31,568 nucleotides of DNA, taken from positions 1-31,568 of IMG/VR virus record IMGVR_UViG_3300034082_000594. One strand, written 5' to 3'. This document shows, piece by piece, positions 26,634 to 31,568 of this stretch. Below the pieces are notes generated by a model, which did not search any database, was not told the DNA's origin, and worked only from the letters and a program-made list of their open reading frames with translations. The stretch's first letter is position 1; every line of letters begins with the position of its first letter. The stretch comes from a virus. A program made the position numbers and the translations under genes.

Positions 26634-27523
26634 TTGGTTCTACGAACCAATACATAATTAGTAAATGCATAATGAATCATGGTAATAATACTTACTCATT
26701 TCATTCGTAAGTATTTAACTAATGTATATAATACTCATTCCATTTCATTACATTCGTATTATATACATTAGTATTTTTTTGATTTATATTAGATACTGTA
26801 ATTATCATCATATGATTCATCATGATAATCATCATGTACAGATCATACTATCATTACCTTGGAGCAAGACATACTTAGCCTGTTAAGGGCCAAGTATGTC
26901 TAAGCTATAGATAAAATATTACCTCATCACCATGACATCTTATACAGATTTAACCTAAATTACTCGCGTAGGTCTGGGTGGTCAAGCGGTGCCCAACGTG
27001 TAATAAATCACACGTAATCTAACTTATTCAGAAATTACCAGTCTTGCTTGGTTTCCTCGACATAATGTCTTCTACCGTCCGCTCAGATAATCCCCTCAAT
27101 TGACGCAAGAACATATTAGCTGTATAAGTAACTTATATATGTTCTTTGTAGGTTTCCGAGGTATTGTGAATTGCCTACTCATTTCTCCAACTGGTCCGGG
27201 TCGGAACGCATGTGAACCAACTCTGTATAATAAATTACCAGAGGCGACTCTTCCAATTCATTCGCATGTAAACAGAGGCGTCAGACTAGAGGGTAACAAG
27301 TTCGTTACTATCACAGATATTATCTGCTAATCGCAATATGTGGGTTGCTAAAACTATTCACGGCCTATGTAGTGGTGAAAAATATTTTAGCGAAAGGGTT
27401 CTGTATATGGGAAAGGTATTGGTCAGGTGTTGGTTATATATTAGTTGATTTGTTATATTATAAAACTATACATCAATATTAGTGATTCGTCAAGATATTT
27501 TCTATGATTCACAAATCTTTTTT
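26634..27523 (+). ncRNA. Candidate large structured noncoding RNA
   Basis: This 890-base region has no convincing gene, and its centre (about 26860-27450) is noticeably less AT-rich than the flanks. It is filled with perfect stems: 26634-26640/26644-26650, 26687-26695/26707-26715, 26718-26734/26756-26772, 26801-26808/26822-26829, 26868-26876/26892-26900, 26996-27001/27010-27015, 27107-27116/27137-27146, 27293-27297/27304-27308 and 27314-27318/27322-27326. A two-part hairpin has 27347-27353/27385-27391 enclosing 27357-27361/27375-27379. AGAG-GCGA-CTCT (27240-27251) is a GNRA-capped stem, which favours the plus strand. A long-range helix, 26646-26653 with 27416-27423, may close the whole. AAGAT/ATCTT (27492-27519) plus a T-tract could be its 3' end. 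Size and phage setting recall GOLLD or ROOL RNAs, but I cannot assign a family. Confidence 0.55.
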
Positions 27524-27545
27524 ACTATTCCTCCTATAAATTATT

Positions 27546-27553
27546 TATAAATA
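27546..27553 (+). promoter_or_regulatory. T4-type late promoter TATAAATA for the GIY-YIG gene
   Basis: An exact late element 22 bases upstream of the GIY-YIG start. The expected start point (about 27560) falls just before the GGAGG ribosome site, the standard late-gene layout. The overlapping sequence also reads TATAAATA on the minus strand (27542-27549), where it faces no nearby gene. Confidence 0.7.
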
Positions 27554-27574
27554 GTATATAATGGAGGAAATATA

Positions 27575-28642
27575 ATGGAAACAAATGGACATTGGAAATA
27601 CGCAGAAATTATTAATATAGATGACTGGTTTGGATTTATTTATAGAATAGTTGAGCTATCAACAGGTAAAGAATATATAGGAAAAAAACAGTTTTGGTCT
27701 TTTACAAAAAAAGCAGTGAAAGGAAAAACAAATAAAAAAACAGTAAAAAAAGAAAGTAACTGGAAAATTTATACTAGCTCTTCAACTCATATAAATGAGG
27801 CAATTGTTAATAATGGGATAGAAAATTATTCATTTTTTATTGAATCTTTACATAAAACAAGGGGAAGTTTATTTTATGCAGAAGTAGAAAAACAAATAAA
27901 AGAAAATGTTTTACGAGAAAAATTGGAAGATGGTATAACGCCAAAATATTATAATAGACAAATAGCAGGAGTTAAATTTATTCCTCCTATGATATTAGAA
28001 GAGGAACAATATACTAATATTGACAATTATATAATAACTCCAAATAACATGTTTTATGGTAACATGATAGGAAAATATAATGGTATGTTTGGAAAACAGG
28101 GTATCAAAAAAGATTTAACATATGAAGAATATTATGGCGAAGAACGTGCAGCTATGATAAAACAAAAATTAAGTGAAGCTAATAAAGGAAAAGAAAGCAA
28201 ACATAAAGGATTAGCCATACACACAGACGAACAAAAAGAAAAATGGAGTAATGACCCTAGAAGAATTCATTATGGTGAAAATAACGGAATGTATGGAAAA
28301 CCTTGTTATATTAATATGACTGATAAAGAAAAAGAACAATGGAAAACAAATGTTGGAAATTCTATAAAAGGAATTAAACGAACCGACGAAACTAAGAAAA
28401 AAATGAGTGAATCTTTTTCTGGGAGAATATATCCAAAAGTTGAATGTCCGCATTGTCATAAGCAAGGATCAAATGCAAATATGATAAGATACCACTTTGA
28501 ATATTGCAAAGAAAATCCAAATGCTATACCTTATAAGATACCAGAAAAAATATTATGTGAATATTGTGATAAAAAATTTGATCCTGGTAATTTTAAACTA
28601 CATCATGGCGATAAATGTAAGAAAAATCCAAATAAGAGTTAA
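27575..28642 (+). CDS. GIY-YIG homing endonuclease with NUMOD3 repeats and zinc fingers
   Basis: This encodes 355 residues, with GGAGG (27563-27567) placed seven bases before the ATG. The GIY-YIG core is F21-I-Y-R-I, then K-E-Y34-I-G36, with the region around E103-E105 and Y126-N127 filling the later catalytic positions. From about residue 158 to 282 come NUMOD3-like DNA-binding repeats (MFYGNMIGKYNGMFGKQG, NNGMYGKPC, KGIKRTDETKKKMSES). The C-terminus holds two CCHC-type fingers: C291-x2-C294...H307-x3-C311 and C328-x2-C331...H344-x3-C348. This resembles Seg/Mob-type phage homing enzymes. It stands alone between the structured RNA region and gp46, under a late promoter. Its target is unknown; neighbouring intergenic DNA in relatives is the likely site. 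Confidence 0.88.
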   Translation: METNGHWKYAEIINIDDWFGFIYRIVELSTGKEYIGKKQFWSFTKKAVKGKTNKKTVKKESNWKIYTSSSTHINEAIVNNGIENYSFFIESLHKTRGSLFYAEVEKQIKENVLREKLEDGITPKYYNRQIAGVKFIPPMILEEEQYTNIDNYIITPNNMFYGNMIGKYNGMFGKQGIKKDLTYEEYYGEERAAMIKQKLSEANKGKESKHKGLAIHTDEQKEKWSNDPRRIHYGENNGMYGKPCYINMTDKEKEQWKTNVGNSIKGIKRTDETKKKMSESFSGRIYPKVECPHCHKQGSNANMIRYHFEYCKENPNAIPYKIPEKILCEYCDKKFDPGNFKLHHGDKCKKNPNKS

Positions 28643-28644
28643 TA

Positions 28645-28672
28645 AAAAAAGTGCCACGAATGGCACTTTTTT
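28645..28672. terminator. Bidirectional terminator between convergent genes
   Basis: A 12-base stem (AAAAAAGTGCCA with TGGCACTTTTTT) closes a CGAA loop, with T-tracts on both strands. It lies immediately after the GIY-YIG stop on the plus strand and abuts the gp46 stop on the minus strand, so it serves both convergent genes. Confidence 0.9.
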
Positions 28673-30438
28673 CAATCTTCGTATGAGTATGAGGTAAACC
28701 CTGATTCTTTAGTTACCATCAGTATTTTGTTTACTCGCCCTATTAATTCTTCACGGTGTGAAATTAACATAATGCTTTTATTTCGTTCTCTACTCATTTG
28801 ATTTAATAGTTCTAGCGATGCTTCAACTCCTGCGGTGTCTAGTCCACTGTCTACCAATTCGTCAATAGCCAAGAAATTAATACTATCATTCATACTTTCA
28901 AAAACGTCTCTAAATGCCCAACTTAAACCTAGAATTAATCTATTTCTTTCACCCCTAGATAAATTATCAAAATCTAAATCTCTACCCAGATTTGTTATAC
29001 TTACACTAAGATCAGATTGGAACATAACACTGTGTGGCAAACCTAATTTATCTAAGTAATGTTCAAGTCTAGTATTTAAATATACAAGATTTTGCTCAAT
29101 TATTTTTTTACGAATGAAAGAATCTTTATTTGTTAGTAACTTTAATAAAAATTTCTGGTGTTCTCTGACATTACTTAGTTCATTTAATTTGTCCCAAGTT
29201 ATGGTTTTAATCCCAGACTTTTTTAAATTAATTATTTGTTCTTCGTATTGATCGGTTTCTGCAATTTTTAATTCTATTTGCTTTTCTATTTGTTGAATGG
29301 AAGATTTATGCTCGTATGCTTCTGATACATTTTTATAGTAAGTTACTGGTTTTTCTGGTAGTGGATTAGCGTCAAATTCTTGCTGTAATTGTTCTATCAA
29401 TACATTAATTTCACTTATTTTTTGTGTAAGATCAGCATCGCTTGATTGTTTATCGGTTAGCATCTTTTCATGTGAATGGTCATGAATTTCTTGACTACAT
29501 GCATAACATTTATTATTTGCTAAACTTAAAATTTCATTACGTAATTTGTTTTGTTGTTCTACATAGTCTTTATATTTTCTTAAATTTTCTTTTATTTTTT
29601 TATCTAAATCAAGACGAATATTTACAGTTGTTTGATATTCTTTTAATAATTCATGATTGTTTATTTCTATGTTAATATCAAGTTGGGTTAGTTCTGTTAA
29701 TTCTTGTGTTAGATTTTCTAGGGCTTTACTTTTATTATTTTCCCATACTTTTTGTCTACGTTCTAAATCTTTAACACTTTTTTCAATTTGTTGATTTGCT
29801 TCATCGACTGCTTTTATTTTGTATTCTTCTTCTTTTACACTATCTTCAGTCGTTGATATTTGTTTTCTAAGTAAATCTGCTTTTTCACTTAGCATCGTTA
29901 TACCTAATAGTTTTTCTATAATATCACGTTGATCTTTAGCTGGCATCGCCAAAAATGGGTTAGTAAATGTATTCAATGCAACTAAGTGTCTAAACATAGT
30001 TGCATCCATTCCTATTATTTTATCAATTTCTTTCTGACTATCTGCATTTTCGCCCAATGCATCATTTGTTTCGCCTTTTGCTGGTTTACCAACTTCGGTA
30101 TTGTTTATATAAAATCTAAAAATAGAAGGCTTTCTTCCTCGCTCTATTTTATATTGTGTTCCATTCTTTTCAAATTCAAATATAACAAGCATATCTTTTG
30201 TATTTGTTATATTGATTAAATTATCTTTTTTTATCGTGTTTAATGCTACGCCATACAATGCAAAACATATTGCATTAAGAACGGTACTTTTACCCACTCC
30301 ATTTTTGCTACCATTTCCTCCTAAATCTAGATTATTTCCTAGAACTAGAGTTAGTTCTCCATCAGTAAAATTTATTAACTGTGGAACATTCCCAGTTGAT
30401 AAAAAGTTTTTCATACTTACATTTTTAAAAGTAATCAT
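28672..30438 (-). CDS. gp46: Recombination endonuclease subunit gp46 (SbcC/Rad50-like)
   Basis: This encodes 588 residues. The ATG at 30438 overlaps the gp47 stop (ATGA). It is an SMC-type ATPase that acts with gp47 to process DNA ends for recombination-dependent replication. The Walker A segment is SKNGVGKST (44-52), with a Ser at the first Gly position and a preceding GG-rich loop. Long coiled coils flank a zinc hook, C311-Y-A-C314, which dimerises the complex. The ABC signature LSRGERNRL is at about 492 and Walker B FLAIDELVD at about 519. Length is close to T4 gp46 (560). It is co-transcribed after gp47. Confidence 0.95.
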   Translation of the reverse strand: MITFKNVSMKNFLSTGNVPQLINFTDGELTLVLGNNLDLGGNGSKNGVGKSTVLNAICFALYGVALNTIKKDNLINITNTKDMLVIFEFEKNGTQYKIERGRKPSIFRFYINNTEVGKPAKGETNDALGENADSQKEIDKIIGMDATMFRHLVALNTFTNPFLAMPAKDQRDIIEKLLGITMLSEKADLLRKQISTTEDSVKEEEYKIKAVDEANQQIEKSVKDLERRQKVWENNKSKALENLTQELTELTQLDINIEINNHELLKEYQTTVNIRLDLDKKIKENLRKYKDYVEQQNKLRNEILSLANNKCYACSQEIHDHSHEKMLTDKQSSDADLTQKISEINVLIEQLQQEFDANPLPEKPVTYYKNVSEAYEHKSSIQQIEKQIELKIAETDQYEEQIINLKKSGIKTITWDKLNELSNVREHQKFLLKLLTNKDSFIRKKIIEQNLVYLNTRLEHYLDKLGLPHSVMFQSDLSVSITNLGRDLDFDNLSRGERNRLILGLSWAFRDVFESMNDSINFLAIDELVDSGLDTAGVEASLELLNQMSRERNKSIMLISHREELIGRVNKILMVTKESGFTSYSYED

Positions 30439-31451
30439 AGATTTAAATAAATCTCCATAAGTTTTTCTTTGTTTATAAATTCACTATCTACTGCTGATAG
30501 TTGTGATATTACTATTTGATCTACGTTTTCAATAATTAAATTATCTCCACTCCAATCTTTAGCATGTTCGTCTGTTTTTTGTGGTATCAATGATAATTCT
30601 CTAAGACCATATTGTGTTACAAATGTTTCTTTAATGAAATTAGATTCTTCATATGATATTGGAACATCTATTATTATTTTACAGTTTAATTTTTCTGACA
30701 AATAGTCATCTGGCTTTTCTAATAAGGTAGAAAGATTTATGTTTATATATTTTGGACCACCATCCCAGTCTATATATCTTGGAGTTTTATCCCATTCCAA
30801 AATCATCATTCCTCTTTCATCGTCCCATACATCTGCATAATTATGAGCAAATGGCGAACCTACATAATGAATTTTTCCATTATTTTGTCTTTTATGAAAA
30901 TGTCCTGAAAATACATAATCTGGTTTGACGAAATCTTCTTTTTTTAATCTACCGTGATCTGGCATTTCTACCATTTCGTTCATTTTAAAATGCGGCAGTT
31001 CAAAATGACCAAATATATATTTTGAATTTATTGCCGACATTTTTTTCCATTCATCTTCTACTAACCATGGAACTAGCGTAACATTACCTGCGGTCATTTT
31101 ATCTTCTACAACAACAATATTGTTGAAACTAGTTGCAAATGGATAGCTATAAAGGTCTCTTTTTTCTCTGAAATAAATGTCATGATTTCCTAATATTAGG
31201 TAAACTTTTTTAAAAGATTTGCTTAATTTTTTAATACATTCATAACCACAATTTAATGTGCTTACATTAATTGAATTTCTAGTATGATATAAATCTCCTA
31301 AAAAAATACAAGTTTCACAATTTTCTTTTATAGCATTATCGCAAAACCAGTCAATAAAATTATGACAATCTTCGTTGTGTATTTTTGAATTATTTTTTAA
31401 ACCATAATGAATATCACCAAAAATAGCAGCTTTTTCAAAAAAATTTATCAT
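30435..31451 (-). CDS. gp47: Recombination endonuclease subunit gp47 (SbcD/Mre11-like)
   Basis: This encodes 338 residues (T4 gp47 is 339), with an AGAGGAA site before the ATG at 31451. It is a metal-dependent phosphoesterase, the nuclease partner of gp46. Calcineurin-like motifs are all present: D13-I-H15, G-D53-L-Y-H, G-N89-H90-D, G-H149-F and G-H184-F-H186. It is the first gene of the 47-46 pair, and the four-base overlap with gp46 suggests coupled, balanced synthesis of the subunits. Confidence 0.96.
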   Translation of the reverse strand: MINFFEKAAIFGDIHYGLKNNSKIHNEDCHNFIDWFCDNAIKENCETCIFLGDLYHTRNSINVSTLNCGYECIKKLSKSFKKVYLILGNHDIYFREKRDLYSYPFATSFNNIVVVEDKMTAGNVTLVPWLVEDEWKKMSAINSKYIFGHFELPHFKMNEMVEMPDHGRLKKEDFVKPDYVFSGHFHKRQNNGKIHYVGSPFAHNYADVWDDERGMMILEWDKTPRYIDWDGGPKYININLSTLLEKPDDYLSEKLNCKIIIDVPISYEESNFIKETFVTQYGLRELSLIPQKTDEHAKDWSGDNLIIENVDQIVISQLSAVDSEFINKEKLMEIYLNL

Positions 31452-31476
31452 TATAATTTGTTTCCTCTTTTATAAT

Positions 31477-31505
31477 AGTATACATCATTTTAAGTTAAAA
31501 GTAAA
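31477..31505 (-). promoter_or_regulatory. Sigma70-like promoter for gp47-gp46
   Basis: On the minus strand TTTACT (31500-31505) and TATACT (31477-31482) are separated by 17 bases. The start point would be about 31470, giving a leader of about 20 bases that contains the AGAGGAA site. The -35 box lies inside the tail of the upstream endonuclease gene. This fits early expression of replication and recombination genes. Confidence 0.5.
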
Positions 31506-31568
31506 GGACAAAGTTCCACAATCCCAAAAACGGTCATATCCATTTTTTTCTAAGTTCTTCCAAGCTGA
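31485..31568 (-). CDS. C-terminal end of a homing endonuclease, cut by the window edge
   Basis: The last 27 codons plus a TGA stop are open to the right edge. The peptide contains KNGYDRFWDCGTLSF, which matches the C-terminus of the endonuclease at 12536-13906 (NSGYRRYWGCGNLVF). I therefore infer a second member of that family, lying just upstream of gp47. Whether it is intact cannot be seen from this window. Confidence 0.7.
   Translation of the reverse strand, partial: SAWKNLEKNGYDRFWDCGTLSFTFNLK

Noticed and set aside
26640-26860. CRISPR-like array because of repeated short stems
   Set aside because: Stems and loops differ in length, there is no regular repeat-spacer spacing and no cas genes.
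26971-27060. tRNA-like segment with a D-arm-like GGTCAAGCGG and a following hairpin
   Set aside because: The anticodon-like loop has eight bases, there is no T-arm consensus and no acceptor stem can be formed. It may be a tRNA-like part of a larger RNA, but not a tRNA gene.
27100-27330. Open frame of 76 codons on the plus strand in the hairpin-rich region
   Set aside because: It starts with TTG, has no ribosome site, matches no family I know, and overlaps several predicted stems; more likely part of the noncoding RNA.
27275-27330. Group I intron core-like string TCAGACTAGA
   Set aside because: No matching downstream partner (AGTC of the S element) and no flanking split gene were found, so a group I intron is not supported.

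Overview
This window is part of the genome of a T4-type contractile-tailed phage. It holds the conserved head-assembly block in T4 order: portal gp20, a small gene, gp68-like core protein, gp21 protease, gp22 scaffold and gp23 capsid. It also holds gp26-like and possible gp51-like baseplate genes and the gp46/gp47 recombination nuclease pair. The DNA is strongly AT-rich. Several exact or near copies of the T4 late promoter element TATAAATA lie just upstream of virion genes. The style of the giant tail proteins recalls marine T4-type phages (from memory, not searched), so an aquatic AT-rich host is likely but unproven.

Layout. Positions 1-12488 (minus strand) are one late tail or adhesin operon. 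It starts with a beta-helix-like fibre protein, continues with two giant paralogous structural proteins, and ends with a leucine-rich-repeat (LRR) protein that runs off the left edge. All junctions are overlapping start/stop codons. Positions 12536-13906 hold a free-standing homing endonuclease with its own sigma70-like promoter, placed between the tail operon and the capsid gene. Positions 14027-18158 hold the head genes 23, 22, 21, 68-like and a 69-residue gene. The capsid operon has a perfect late promoter, a 5' stem-loop and a UUCG-loop terminator. Positions 18155-22297 encode the portal, interrupted by two sister inteins with HNH nuclease domains only 11 residues apart. Positions 22335-25457 encode a tape-measure-like tail protein. 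Transcription diverges at about 25.5 kb. On the plus strand lie the gp26-like gene, a small partner gene and a perfect-palindrome terminator.

Positions 26591-27574 are about 1 kb with no convincing gene. This stretch is visibly less AT-rich than its surroundings in its central part and is packed with hairpins. I regard it as a candidate large structured noncoding RNA. A GIY-YIG homing endonuclease with a late promoter follows, then a bidirectional terminator. Next come gp46 and gp47 (minus strand) behind a sigma70-like promoter. At the right edge is the last 27 codons of another homing endonuclease.

How it works together. The late genes build the prohead (portal initiator, gp22 and 68-like core, gp23 shell, gp21 maturation protease), the baseplate hub and tail, and the host-recognition apparatus. 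gp46/gp47 process DNA ends for recombination-dependent replication. Five selfish elements sit in 31.6 kb: two inteins, two free-standing endonucleases and one edge fragment. The most novel-looking items are the structured RNA candidate, the twin portal inteins, and the LRR virion protein whose repeats resemble the plant type.
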